Positions 22,178-30,377 of a stretch of DNA of 64,000 bases are shown here, one piece after another. Origin of the DNA: Nocardioides sp. AX2bis (lineage in GTDB: Bacteria > Actinomycetota > Actinomycetes > Propionibacteriales > Nocardioidaceae); the NCBI RefSeq assembly GCF_902506435.1, contig NZ_LR733215.1, forward strand, positions 2,728,234-2,792,233, in the 5' to 3' direction. The notes under the pieces are model-generated. The model did no database searches. It was not told where the DNA came from and worked only from the letters and a program-made list of their open reading frames with translations. The translations under genes were made by a program, and so were the position numbers. How positions within the stretch are numbered: the first letter of the stretch is position 1; every line of letters begins with the position of its first letter.

Positions 22178-23322
22178 CTAGGTCTCGGACCGTTCCGCGA
22201 CCCGGCGCGGGGTGAGCGGGGCGAACCGCTCGCGGTCGGCCATCACCGCGGTCAGCCCGACCCAGCTCGTCTGCGCGACGACGGCGTCGTACCCGACCGG
22301 CACGTCCCACCCGGCCAACCGGACGAGCACGGTGTCGGGGCCGCGACGCAGCAGCACCTCGACCCGGCCGGAGGGGCCGGGGACCCACCGCACGACGTAC
22401 CTGCCCGCGCCGAGGAACGGGTCCGCGCAACGGGCCGGCGGCACCACGTCGCAGGAGTCCCCCTCCGGCCGCCCCGGCACCGGGCCGCGGGTCACCACGA
22501 GGTCGACGACGGTGTACGGGGCTCGCGCCTGCGGGTCGAGCGTCACCCGCGCCGACACCGTCCGTGGGGACCACCCGGGGCGCCCGGCGACCAGGGGCGA
22601 GGGAGTCGACCCACGCACGCGGGGAGCCGGCCCGCCGGAGGTCCTGACCGAGCGGGCCCAGACGTCCGCCAGCACCGCGGGGTCGGCGCGGACCCGCTCG
22701 AGACCCCGGGGGTCGGGGACCCCGCCCTCCCAGGTCGTGAGCCGGTCGCCGAGCGCCGCCGCCTCCGCGGTGGTGGTCAGCCGGAGCCGGGGGTCCTCGG
22801 CCAGCGCGGTGAGGTCCTCGACGGAGAACGGCAGGTCCGCCCGCGGGGGTCCCGCGTGATCGGAGGCCCCGCGAGGGCGACGGTGGTGGACCCGTCGTCA
22901 CGCACCATCGACACGGCGACGTACCCCGGGTCCTCCTCGGGCGTCAGCAGGTCCCAGGTCAGCCGGACCACGCCCCCGTCGGTCGGCGTCACCGTGCACC
23001 CGCTCTCGTCCACTCGACCCCGGCAGGTGCGGGCCCCCGGTTCGGGGCTGACCACCACCCGCACGACCGACCCCGCGCCGGACCCGTCGGCGGGGAGGCC
23101 CAGCTCGGCGCCGACCTCCCCGGGCGGGTCGCCGAGTCGGGCAGCGGTCGAGCGCGCCGAGGCCGGGACCACCCGGAGGTGCTCGGCGGCCACCGCGGCG
23201 ACCGCGCGCTGGGTCAGCGGCACGCCCCCCGTCGGCTCCCGGTCCGCGGCCCCGCCCCGGCAGGAGGCCAGCAGCACGAGCAGCACGGCGACGGCGGCGG
23301 TTCGGGAACGGCTGACGTGCAT
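22178..23322 (-). pseudogene. Predicted lipoprotein gene split by a single-base frameshift
   Basis: From ATG at 23322 the reading begins with a lipoprotein signal (AVLLVLLASC, lipobox Cys around residue 21) and continues as a secreted domain, but runs off frame after ITRDPRG. A second frame, with no usable start until 22675, carries a good protein-like sequence (RADLPFSVEDLTALAEDPRL onward) to the TAG at 22178. Adding one G to the G5 tract at 22845-22849 joins both frames into one protein of 381 residues, reading ITRDPPRADLPFSVED. This is either a recent frameshift mutation or a homopolymer sequencing error. No slippery heptamer for programmed frameshifting is visible. Family not recognised. 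Confidence 0.7.
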
Positions 23323-23364
23323 CGTGACCCCCAGGACTGGTGCCGTCCATGCTGCCAGCCGGGT

Positions 23365-23370
23365 TACCGT
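23365..23370 (+). promoter_or_regulatory. -10 hexamer for a leaderless aldo/keto reductase transcript
   Basis: TACCGT ends 7 nt before the ATG at 23378, placing the expected transcription start on or next to the A of the start codon. No Shine-Dalgarno precedes the gene. Confidence 0.5.
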
Positions 23371-23377
23371 CGCATCC

Positions 23378-24427
23378 ATGGACTACAGGAGCCTCGGACC
23401 CACCGGCATGATGGTCAGCCCCCTCTGCCTCGGCGCGATGATGTTCGGCGCGTGGGGCGAGCCGGACCACGACGAGTCGACCCGGATCATCCACCGCGCG
23501 CTCGACGCCGGGGTGAACTTCGTCGACACCGCCGACATCTACTCCCGCGGCGAGTCCGAGGAGATCGTCGGCAAGGCGCTCGAGGGCCGCCGCGACGAGG
23601 TCGTGCTGGCCACCAAGTTCCACGGGCCGATGGACGTGGACATGGGCGAGACCGGCAACCCGTTGAACCGCGGCAACTCCCGGCGCTGGATCGTCCAGGA
23701 GGTCGAGGCGAGCCTGCGTCGGCTGCGCACCGACTGGATCGACCTCTACCAGGTGCACCGCCCCGAGCGGGAGACCGACGTCGAGGAGACCCTGGCCGCG
23801 CTGACCGACCTCCAGCGGCAGGGCAAGATCCGTGCGTTCGGCTGCTCGACCTTCCCGGCCGCCGACGTGGTCGAGGCGCAGTGGATCTCCCAGCGTCGCG
23901 GTCTGGGGCGCTTCGTGACCGAGCAGCCGCCGTACTCGATCCTGGCCCGCGGGATCGAGGCCGACCTGCTGCCCACCACCGAGCGGTACGGCATGGGCGT
24001 CATCCCGTGGAGCCCGCTGAACGGCGGCTGGCTGACCGGTCGCTTCCGCACGGGACAGGACGCCCCCGACAACCACCGCTCGCGGATGCGTTCGTCCCAG
24101 TACGACCTCGCGCGGCCCGAGAACCAGGCCAAGCTCGAGGCGGCCGAGGCGCTGGCGGTCCTGGCCGAGGAGACCGGTGTGACCCTGGTGCACCTCGCGC
24201 TGGCCTTCGTGATGCAGCACCCGGGCGTCACCGCCCCGATCATCGGGCCGCGCACGATGGAGCAGCTCGAGACCCAGCTCGGCGCGGTCGACGTCACGCT
24301 GTCGACCGACGTGCTCGACCGGATCGACGAGATCGTCCCGCCGGGCGTGAACCTCGCCCGCGACGACGCCGGGTACGCGCCGCCGTCGCTCCAGGACCCC
24401 TTCCTGCGTCGACGCCGCACCGCCTGA
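23378..24427 (+). CDS. Aldo/keto reductase
   Basis: A 349-residue NADPH-dependent oxidoreductase with a TIM barrel that reduces aldehydes or ketones. The tetrad is visible: Asp and Tyr in VDTADIYSRG, Lys in VVLATKFHGP and His in LYQVHRPE. The cofactor-binding end is TAPIIGPRTMEQLE. It resembles the YajO/AKR11-12-like group of general aldo/keto reductases. ATG at 23378 is the family start and lies 7 nt after a TACCGT hexamer. It is divergent from the frameshifted lipoprotein gene. Physiological substrate unknown. Confidence 0.93.
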   Translation: MDYRSLGPTGMMVSPLCLGAMMFGAWGEPDHDESTRIIHRALDAGVNFVDTADIYSRGESEEIVGKALEGRRDEVVLATKFHGPMDVDMGETGNPLNRGNSRRWIVQEVEASLRRLRTDWIDLYQVHRPERETDVEETLAALTDLQRQGKIRAFGCSTFPAADVVEAQWISQRRGLGRFVTEQPPYSILARGIEADLLPTTERYGMGVIPWSPLNGGWLTGRFRTGQDAPDNHRSRMRSSQYDLARPENQAKLEAAEALAVLAEETGVTLVHLALAFVMQHPGVTAPIIGPRTMEQLETQLGAVDVTLSTDVLDRIDEIVPPGVNLARDDAGYAPPSLQDPFLRRRRTA

Positions 24428-24465
24428 GGCAGCGTCGCCGGGGGCGAGGCGCCAGCGCCGCCCCC

Positions 24466-24523
24466 GGAGGTCGCAGGAGCCAGCGCAGCCCCCCGGAGGT
24501 CGCAGGAGTCAGCGCAGCCCCCC
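24466..24523 (-). repeat. Left tandem repeat: two 29-bp copies abutting the inverted repeat
   Basis: Two near-identical 29-bp units (24466-24494 and 24495-24523) differ at one base (GGAGCCAGCG versus GGAGTCAGCG). A decayed partial copy precedes them from about 24440, and the start of a third unit (GGCGGTC) merges into the 36-bp inverted repeat. Read on the minus strand the units run CTCCTGCGACCTCCGGGGGG, related to the CTCCTCGACCACCGGG units on the other side of the HNH gene. Confidence 0.8.
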
Positions 24524-24526
24524 GGC

Positions 24527-24562
24527 GGTCGAGGAGCGAGCGAAGCGAGCGTCACGAGACCC
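24527..24562 (+). repeat. Left 36-bp inverted repeat bracketing the HNH gene
   Basis: Bases 24527-24562 (starting GGTCGAGGAGCGAGCGAAGC) are the exact reverse complement of 25709-25744. The core GAGCGAGCGAAGCGAGCG is itself built of direct GAGCGA/GCGAGCG steps. The inner side faces the HNH gene, 115 bp before its start codon. Confidence 0.9.
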
Positions 24563-24677
24563 TTACTGCGAGTGTTACTGAACGTTTGATCGAATGTGCC
24601 TTTCCTGGTTGTGCAGAACCGCCTCTGACCTGTGGAAACACCCCAGGACTGTCGGCGGCCAGTGCTTGGATTGATCC
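24563..24677 (+). promoter_or_regulatory. AT-richer upstream region of the HNH gene
   Basis: This 115-bp stretch between the left inverted repeat and the HNH start is visibly lower in GC than its surroundings (ACTGAACGTTTGATCGAATG is a sample). It presumably holds the promoter. Partial matches to a TCGAAC-type SOS half-site are present, but no complete LexA box. A 7-8 bp CCTGGTTG-like spacer region precedes the ATG without a clear Shine-Dalgarno. Confidence 0.35.
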
Positions 24678-25688
24678 ATGGCCACCATCAAGGACACCAC
24701 CACCGGGCACCCCGTCCCGTGCAGTGTCCGCGCACTGTCGGCCTCGGTGACGGCCTTGGCCGAGCGGCCGCTTTTCGCGTTGGACGTCGCCACCACCCGC
24801 GACACCATCCAGGCGCTGGCGGTCCTGGAATCGAAGGTCGCCTCCCTCAAGCTCGCCGTCCTCGCCCACGCCGACGAGGTCCAGGTCGGCTCCGACACCG
24901 GGTGCACCTCGACCGGGGTGTGGGCCGCGAACGCCACGAGGTCCCGCAAGAACGTGTGTGCGGCCCAAGTGAAGCTCGCGACCGCGTTGGAGTCGCGGTG
25001 GACCAAGGTCCGCGACGCGTTGGCCTCAGGGGCGATGAACGCCGACCAGGTCCGCGTTGTCGTGAACGCGTTGGAGGACCTCCCCGAGGACCTCGACGCA
25101 GCCCTGCTCATCCAGGCCGAGGAGATCAACTGCACCCCCGATGAGTCCGGGGAGAAGCGCGACTGGGTCAAGGGTCGGCCGGGTCCGCAGAAGCTCGGTG
25201 AGGCGTTCTGTGAGCTGATCGAGAACTACCCCCGACAGAACGCACCCAAGCTCGGCCGCACCGACGGGACCTTCATCGCCACCACCACCTTCGACCTCCT
25301 GACAACCGCGCTCGGGACCGCCACGTTGGACGACGGCACACCGATGACCGCCGCCCAAGCCATGCGGCTGGCCTGTGAGGCGCGGATCATCCCCGTGGTC
25401 CTCGGCGGAAACGGTGAGGTCCTCCACCAAGGCAAGGCCCGACGCAAGTACACCGCCGCGCAGACCTACGCCATGCACGCCCGCGACAAGTCCTGCACCG
25501 CCAAAGGCTGCGACTGGCCACCCGGGCTCTGCCACGCCCACCACGACACCATGTTCGCCAAAGGTGGGAAGACCGATATCGAGGACGGACGGCTGCTCTG
25601 TCCGCACCACCACGCCCGCGCCCACGACCCCGCCTACGAGATGACGATCCATCCCGACGACAAGGTCACCTTCCACCGAAGGACATAG
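24678..25688 (+). CDS. DUF222/13E12-type HNH endonuclease, internally shortened
   Basis: A 336-residue protein. Residues 1-150 match the helical DUF222 region found with actinobacterial 13E12 repeats. The C terminus is a zinc-binding HNH nuclease domain with CTAKGCDWPPGLCHAHHD and LLCPHHHARAH, so the metal Cys/His ligands and catalytic His are intact. Such proteins are usually 400-470 residues. Here the stretch between QAEEI (about 151) and RPGPQKLGEAFCELIE (about 168) is very short, as if roughly 80-100 residues of DUF222 were deleted. Third positions hold more A/T than in neighbours, suggesting recent arrival. Perfect 36-bp inverted repeats flank it. Target and role unknown; mobility or homing-like spread is inference. 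Confidence 0.85.
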   Translation: MATIKDTTTGHPVPCSVRALSASVTALAERPLFALDVATTRDTIQALAVLESKVASLKLAVLAHADEVQVGSDTGCTSTGVWAANATRSRKNVCAAQVKLATALESRWTKVRDALASGAMNADQVRVVVNALEDLPEDLDAALLIQAEEINCTPDESGEKRDWVKGRPGPQKLGEAFCELIENYPRQNAPKLGRTDGTFIATTTFDLLTTALGTATLDDGTPMTAAQAMRLACEARIIPVVLGGNGEVLHQGKARRKYTAAQTYAMHARDKSCTAKGCDWPPGLCHAHHDTMFAKGGKTDIEDGRLLCPHHHARAHDPAYEMTIHPDDKVTFHRRT

Positions 25689-25708
25689 GCCGACCCGTTC
25701 TGCGTACG

Positions 25709-25744
25709 GGGTCTCGTGACGCTCGCTTCGCTCGCTCCTCGACC
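25709..25744 (-). repeat. Right 36-bp inverted repeat bracketing the HNH gene
   Basis: Exact reverse complement of 24527-24562, starting 21 bp after the HNH stop codon. The pair defines a 1,218-bp unit containing only the HNH gene and its upstream region. The outer end merges into the CTCGACCACCGGG tandem units. Confidence 0.9.
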
Positions 25745-25860
25745 ACCGGGTGCTGCGCGCCCTCGACCACCGGGGTCGCTCCCTCCTCGACCACCGGCCG
25801 GATCGGCGCGCCCACGATCACCGGGTGCCGCGCGCCCTCGACCACCAGGGCACCGCCCTG
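25738..25860 (+). repeat. Right tandem repeat: five degenerate 24- to 27-bp units
   Basis: CTCGACCACCGGG-type units begin at 25738, 25762, 25786, 25813 (as CACGATCACCGGG) and 25837, giving spacings of 24, 24, 27 and 24 bp. Variable tails such as TGCTGCGCGCC follow each. They run outward from the right inverted repeat in mirror orientation to the left tandem repeat. Units are adjacent without unique spacers, so this is not a CRISPR array. Confidence 0.8.
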
Positions 25861-25868
25861 TCCGGAAT

Positions 25869-25922
25869 CGTCACCTCGAGGCGCCGCGAGCGTCATCTCG
25901 GCTGTCCGCGAGCGTCACCTCG
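25869..25922 (+). promoter_or_regulatory. Three direct repeats CGTCAYCTCG at exact 22-bp period
   Basis: CGTCACCTCG (25869), CGTCATCTCG (25891) and CGTCACCTCG (25913) lie at two 22-bp intervals, ending 37 bp before the DUF4349 lipoprotein start. About two helical turns per step would place three bound proteins on one DNA face. The stretch could be an activator or repressor array, or a decayed extension of the adjacent repeats. Confidence 0.45.
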
Positions 25923-25958
25923 GCGGAACCGGGTGGGGGGTCCGGCCGTCCGAGCCGC

Positions 25959-26984
25959 ATGACCACCTCCGTCACCACCGCCGTCACCACCTCCGCCACC
26001 GTCACCGCGAAGCGGCTGCCGTCCCTGGGCCTGGCCCTCCTCCTCGCGGCCGGGCTCGGGCTCGCCGGGTGCTCGTCGGGAGGCTCGGAGTCCTCCTCCG
26101 CCGGGGCCGACAGCGCCGACAGCGCCGCCAGCCTCGGCAGCGCCGACACCGAGGTCGGCGAGGAGCAGGCGGCCGGCACCCGCCCGGACGCCCTCCAGGA
26201 CGGCTCCCTGTCGTTCAGCGCGGACTCCGCGAGCCGGGTCGCCGCGCCCGGGAAGGCGGTCGACACCTCCCCCGCTACCGAACCCGGAGCCGAGCCCGCG
26301 ATCATCCAGACCGGCACCCTGACGGTCGAGAGCGACGACGTCGCCGGGGCCCGGTTCGACCTGGACAAGCTCCTCGACACCTACGGCGGGTCGGTCGCGG
26401 ACGAGAAGACCACCGCGAGCGACGAGGGCGACGTCCGGCTGTCGCGGGTCGAGCTGCGGGTGCCCAGCGCGGAGTTCGACGCCGCGATGACCGGCATCGG
26501 GGAGCTGGGGAAGGTGACCGAGTCGACCCGCAAGGCCCAGGACGTCACCGGCGAGGTGATCGACACCGAGGCGCGGATCCGGGCGCAGGAGCAGAGCCTC
26601 CAGCGGATCGAGGTGCTCTTCGGCCAGGCCCAGGACATCGGCGACATCGTCTCGATCGAGGCCCAGCTGAGCCGGCGCCAGGCCGAGCTCGACTCCCTGA
26701 AGGGCCAGCTGGCCTACCTGCAGGACCAGACCACTTTGTCCACGATCACCGTCTACCTCGAGCAGTCCGAGCCGGCGGCCGTGCCGCCGGCGCCCGAGGA
26801 GGACGACCTCGCGTTCGTCGGCGGCCTGAAGGACGGGTGGGAGGCCCTGGGCTCGCTCGGCGCCGGCCTGGCCGTGGTGGTCGGCGCGCTGCTGCCGTTC
26901 GCCCTGGTCGCCGTGCTCCTCGGCGTGCCAGCGGCCCTCGTCGGCCGGCGCCTGCTCGCGCGGCGCCCGACCCCTACGGCGTGA
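25959..26984 (+). CDS. DUF4349 domain-containing lipoprotein
   Basis: A 341-residue membrane-bound protein of the DUF4349 family, whose function is not established. The signal peptide ends in a lipobox (GLGLAGCSS, Cys around residue 36). A Ser/Ala/Asp-rich linker leads into the DUF4349 domain from about residue 120 (IIQTGTLTVESDDVAGA). A coiled-coil hairpin follows (RIRAQEQSLQRIEVLFGQA, then IEAQLSRRQAELDSLKGQLA), and a C-terminal membrane helix (about 300-330) with a basic tail ends the protein. The lipid anchor plus the C-terminal helix should hold the coiled coil outside the cell. ATG at 25959 lacks a strong Shine-Dalgarno. The 3' end overlaps the convergent methyltransferase gene by 11 nt. 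Confidence 0.85.
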   Translation: MTTSVTTAVTTSATVTAKRLPSLGLALLLAAGLGLAGCSSGGSESSSAGADSADSAASLGSADTEVGEEQAAGTRPDALQDGSLSFSADSASRVAAPGKAVDTSPATEPGAEPAIIQTGTLTVESDDVAGARFDLDKLLDTYGGSVADEKTTASDEGDVRLSRVELRVPSAEFDAAMTGIGELGKVTESTRKAQDVTGEVIDTEARIRAQEQSLQRIEVLFGQAQDIGDIVSIEAQLSRRQAELDSLKGQLAYLQDQTTLSTITVYLEQSEPAAVPPAPEEDDLAFVGGLKDGWEALGSLGAGLAVVVGALLPFALVAVLLGVPAALVGRRLLARRPTPTA

Positions 26985-27978
26985 GGTTGCGCGCGGTCGC
27001 CGCGGCGAGCCGCAGCGCGTCCCGCGCCCACCCCGCCGACGCGCCCGCCAGGCCGCAGGTCGGGGAGATGCCGAGCTGGTCCCCGACGACCTCCGGGTCG
27101 AGCCCGAGCATCTCCAGCCACCGCTCGACCCGGGCGGTGACGTCCTTGTCGGAGGGCCGGGCGACGGGATCGGTCGAGGGCAGCACACCGAGCACGACCG
27201 ACTCCCCCGCCTCGAGCGCCTCGCCGAGCTGGTCGTGGTCCTCGGCGGCGAGCTGGTCGAGGTCGACGACGAGGCCCCGGGCTCCCGCGCCGCGGAGCAG
27301 GTCGAGGGGGGTACGCGGGGCGCACGCGTGGACCCACGGCTCGCCCCCGGCTCCCGCGACCGCCTCGAGCACGGCGGCCAGGGTGTCGGAGGCCTCGGGC
27401 GGATGGACGCTGCGGTGACGGTGCAGGCCCGACGCGGTGGGCACCTGCCCGCCGAGCACCGACGGCAGCGCCGGCTCGTCGACCTGCACGACGAGCCGCT
27501 CGACGCCGGGCAGCCGACGCCGTACGTCGGCGACGTGGTCGACGAGGCCCTCGGCCAGCGCCTGCGCCAGCTCGCGCCGGGCTCCGTGGTCCCCGAGGAC
27601 GGCCCCGCCGCGCGGGCGCTCGACCGTGGCGGCGAGGGTCCACGGACCGGTCACCTGGATCTTGAAGGACCCCGTCAGACCCTGCGCCTGCTCCTCGAGG
27701 CTGTCGAGGTCCTGACCGACCAGGCTGCGGGCACGACGCTGGTCGACCCCGGACGCACCCTGCCCGGTGAGCCGCCAGCCCGCCGGCTGCAGGTCGGCGC
27801 CCAGCTCGGCCACCAGCGCCAGCGCCCGGCCGGTCATCGCCGCGGCGGCGCCGCGGCCCGGCACCTCGGGGAGGTGCGGCAGCTGGCCGACCAGCTCACC
27901 CAGCACCAGGCCGACGGCGTGGTCGAAGGAACGCTGGTCCTCGCCCGGCATGGAGCCGACCGCAGTCGCACGGGTCAT
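26974..27978 (-). CDS. Core-MetE-like (cobalamin-independent methionine synthase C-terminal domain) methyltransferase
   Basis: A 334-residue single TIM barrel corresponding to the catalytic C-terminal half of MetE, which normally has about 750 residues. Zinc ligands can be assigned to His217 and Cys219 (EPWVHACAP) and Cys308 (ISPTCGLAG), so thiol activation seems intact. The N-terminal folate-binding half is absent. The methyl donor may therefore be something other than polyglutamyl-methylfolate, such as a corrinoid protein, as proposed for core-MetE enzymes; this is inference. It overlaps mnmA by 4 nt (ATGA), and this pairing with tRNA-thiolation genes is worth noting. Homocysteine or another thiol are both possible acceptors. 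Confidence 0.8.
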   Translation of the reverse strand: MTRATAVGSMPGEDQRSFDHAVGLVLGELVGQLPHLPEVPGRGAAAAMTGRALALVAELGADLQPAGWRLTGQGASGVDQRRARSLVGQDLDSLEEQAQGLTGSFKIQVTGPWTLAATVERPRGGAVLGDHGARRELAQALAEGLVDHVADVRRRLPGVERLVVQVDEPALPSVLGGQVPTASGLHRHRSVHPPEASDTLAAVLEAVAGAGGEPWVHACAPRTPLDLLRGAGARGLVVDLDQLAAEDHDQLGEALEAGESVVLGVLPSTDPVARPSDKDVTARVERWLEMLGLDPEVVGDQLGISPTCGLAGASAGWARDALRLAAATARNLTP

Positions 27979-29132
27979 CGCTGCTGCTCCTGCCGGGGTG
28001 ACGCACCGGCACCGGCGCCGGTGCGGTCGATGGTGGCGCTGCCGACCACGCGGGTGCCGTCGTACACGACCGCGGTCTGGCCGGGCGCGATGCCGTAGGC
28101 CGGCTCCAGCAGCTCGACCTCGACCCGCTCGCCGTCCGGGTGGACCCGGACGACCGCGGGCAGCTCGGCACCGTGGGCGCGCAGCTGCACGGTGCCGCGC
28201 AGCAGGCCCGGCGACGCACCGCACCAGCGGGGATGCGTGCAGGTGAGCCGGTCCACCGCCAGCCGCTCGTGCGGGCCGACCGTCACCGTGCCCGAGACCG
28301 GCTCGATGTCGAGCACGAACCGGGGGCGGCCGTCCGGGGCCGGCCGCCCGATCCGCAGGCCCTTGCGCTGCCCGACGGTGAACCCGTAGGTGCCCTCGTG
28401 GCGGCCGAGCACCTCGCCGGTCGCGTCGTCGACGATGTCGCCGCCCTCGTTCGGGGCGCGGTCGCCGAGCTTCTCGCGCAGCCAGCCGGCGTTGTCGCCG
28501 TCGGCGACGAAGCAGATGTCGTGGGAGTCGGGCTTGTCGGCGACCAGCAGCCCGCGCTCGGCGGCCTCGGCCCGCACCTGCGACTTGGGCGTGTCCCCGA
28601 GCGGGAAGAGCGAGTGCGCGAGCTGGCGCTGGTCGAGCACCCCGAGGACGTACGACTGGTCCTTGCCGTCGTCCTCGGCCCGGTGCATCTCCACGGTGCC
28701 GTCACCGGCCCGGCGCAGCCGCGCGTAGTGCCCGGTGGCGACGGCGTCGAACCCCAGCGCGAGCGAGCGCTCGAGGACGGCCTCGAACTTGATCTTCTCG
28801 TTGCACCGCAGGCACGGGTTGGGCGTGCGGCCGGCGGCGTACTCGTCCATGAAGTCCTCGACGACGTCGGCGTGGAAGCGCTCCGAGAGGTCCCAGACGT
28901 AGAACGGGATCCCGATCACGTCGGCGGCCCGCCGCGCGTCGTTGGCGTCCTCGACCGTGCAGCAGCCGCGCGCCCCGGAGCGGTACGACGCGGGGTTGCG
29001 CGACAGCGCGAGGTGGATGCCGGTGACCTCGTGGCCGGCCTCGACCGCACGCGCCGCCGCGACCGCGGAGTCGACCCCGCCGGACATGGCGGCCACGACC
29101 CGCAGCGGCCCCGGGCCGCCGGGGGCGGTCAC
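27975..29132 (-). CDS. mnmA: tRNA-specific 2-thiouridylase MnmA
   Basis: A 385-residue enzyme that makes 2-thiouridine at wobble position 34 of Lys, Glu and Gln tRNAs. The ATP-binding PP-loop is AMSGGVDSA (residues 15-23). Catalytic Cys107 in NPCLRC and Cys207 in HDICFVADG match the two cysteines that carry and transfer sulfur. The central and C-terminal beta domains are complete. GTG at 29132 overlaps the stop of the cysteine desulfurase, which supplies the persulfide sulfur, so donor and acceptor are co-translated. Confidence 0.96.
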   Translation of the reverse strand: MTAPGGPGPLRVVAAMSGGVDSAVAAARAVEAGHEVTGIHLALSRNPASYRSGARGCCTVEDANDARRAADVIGIPFYVWDLSERFHADVVEDFMDEYAAGRTPNPCLRCNEKIKFEAVLERSLALGFDAVATGHYARLRRAGDGTVEMHRAEDDGKDQSYVLGVLDQRQLAHSLFPLGDTPKSQVRAEAAERGLLVADKPDSHDICFVADGDNAGWLREKLGDRAPNEGGDIVDDATGEVLGRHEGTYGFTVGQRKGLRIGRPAPDGRPRFVLDIEPVSGTVTVGPHERLAVDRLTCTHPRWCGASPGLLRGTVQLRAHGAELPAVVRVHPDGERVEVELLEPAYGIAPGQTAVVYDGTRVVGSATIDRTGAGAGASPRQEQQR

Positions 29133-30331
29133 CGGCGCGCCGCGCGGGCCCGCTCGACGCACGGGCCGATCGCGGCGACGAGCGCGTCGACGTCGGCCTC
29201 GGTCGAGGTGCGGCCGAGCGAGAACCGCAGCGAGCTGCGCGCGACCTGCTCGTCCCGGCCCATCGCGAGCAGCACGTGGGAGGGCTGCGGGACCCCGGCC
29301 GAGCAGGCCGAGCCGGTGGAGCACTCGATGCCGCGGGCGTCGAGCAGCATCAGCAGGGAGTCCCCCTCGCAGCCGGGGAAGGACAGGTGGGCGATGCCGG
29401 GCAGGCCGGCGCCGGGGTCGTCGAGGGGCGCGCCGTTCAGGACCGCCTCGGGCACGACCCGCTGCACGCCACGCACCAGTCGCTCGCGCAGCGCCGACAT
29501 CCGGGCCGCGTGGTCGGCCTGGCCGGCCACGGCCAGCTCGACGGCGGTGGCCAGGGCGCTGATCGCGGGCGGGTCGAGGGTGCCGGAGCGCACGTCGCGC
29601 TCCTGCCCACCGCCGTGGACCAGCGAGGTGAGGTCCAGCTCGCGGCGCACCAGCAGGGCGCCCACGCCGTACGGTCCCCCGACCTTGTGACCGGTCAGCG
29701 TCAGCGCGTCGACGCCGGAGGCGGCGAAGTCGACCGGGACCGCGCCGACGGCCTGGACGGCGTCGGTGTGCACGGGCACGCCGTGCTCGGCGGCGAGGGC
29801 GACGACGTCGTCGAGGGGCTGGAGGGTGCCGACCTCGTTGTTGCCCCACATCACCGACACCGCCGCGACGGAGCCGGGGTCGCGCTCGAGACAGGCCCGC
29901 AGGGCGTCCACGTCGAGGCGCCCCCGGTCGTCGACCGCGACGTGGTCGACGACCGCGCCCTGGTCGGTGGCCAACCAGTCGAGCGGGTCGAGCACGGCGT
30001 GGTGCTCGACGGCGGTCGTGAGCAGGCGGACGCGGTGGGGGTCGGCCGCACGTCGGGCCCAGGCCAGGCCCTTCAGCGAGAGGTTGTCGGACTCGGTGCC
30101 GCCGGAGGTGAAGACCACCTCGCCGGGGCGGCAGCCGAGCGAGCCGGCCAGCGACTCGCGGGCCTCCTCGACGACCCGGCGGGCCCGGCGACCGGAGGCG
30201 TGCAGGGAGCTGGCGTTGCCGACCTCGCGCAACCGCGCGACCAGCGTCCCGACCGCGGCCTCGACCATCGGCGTGGTCGCGGCGTGGTCGAGGTAGACGC
30301 TGGCCTCGGGGCGCAGGAGGGCTTCGGACAT
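29129..30331 (-). CDS. Cysteine desulfurase (IscS/NifS family)
   Basis: A 400-residue PLP enzyme that takes sulfur from cysteine as a persulfide. The N-terminal YLDHAATTP, the PLP lysine Lys216 in [10 protein letters not shown], and the catalytic Cys343 in STGSACSAG are present. It lies directly upstream of mnmA with a 4-nt overlap, so tRNA thiolation is a main use; Fe-S assembly is possible. ATG at 30331 is chosen because homology starts six residues later. A TACGCT hexamer lies 10 nt upstream, suggesting a near-leaderless transcript. Confidence 0.94.
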   Translation of the reverse strand: MSEALLRPEASVYLDHAATTPMVEAAVGTLVARLREVGNASSLHASGRRARRVVEEARESLAGSLGCRPGEVVFTSGGTESDNLSLKGLAWARRAADPHRVRLLTTAVEHHAVLDPLDWLATDQGAVVDHVAVDDRGRLDVDALRACLERDPGSVAAVSVMWGNNEVGTLQPLDDVVALAAEHGVPVHTDAVQAVGAVPVDFAASGVDALTLTGHKVGGPYGVGALLVRRELDLTSLVHGGGQERDVRSGTLDPPAISALATAVELAVAGQADHAARMSALRERLVRGVQRVVPEAVLNGAPLDDPGAGLPGIAHLSFPGCEGDSLLMLLDARGIECSTGSACSAGVPQPSHVLLAMGRDEQVARSSLRFSLGRTSTEADVDALVAAIGPCVERARAARR

Positions 30332-30377
30332 CGCACCGACCAGCGTACGCGCGCCCCCCGGCACCGGACCGGGCGCC

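Noticed and set aside
22777..22900. Programmed -1 frameshift in the lipoprotein gene
   Set aside because: No X XXY YYZ slippery heptamer in the required frame was found, and a single-base loss in the G5 tract explains the sequence more simply.
20669..23377. Upstream part of the long plus-strand frame ending at 24427
   Set aside because: Only the aldo/keto reductase from ATG 23378 is real. The preceding 900 codons are antisense to betB and the frameshifted lipoprotein gene.
24563..24677. LexA/SOS box before the HNH gene
   Set aside because: Only partial half-site matches were seen, with no complete TCGAAC-N4-GTTCGA.
24440..25860. Short regularly spaced repeats as a possible CRISPR array
   Set aside because: Units are degenerate and adjacent with no unique spacers, and no cas genes are nearby. 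They fit a repeat frame around the HNH gene better.
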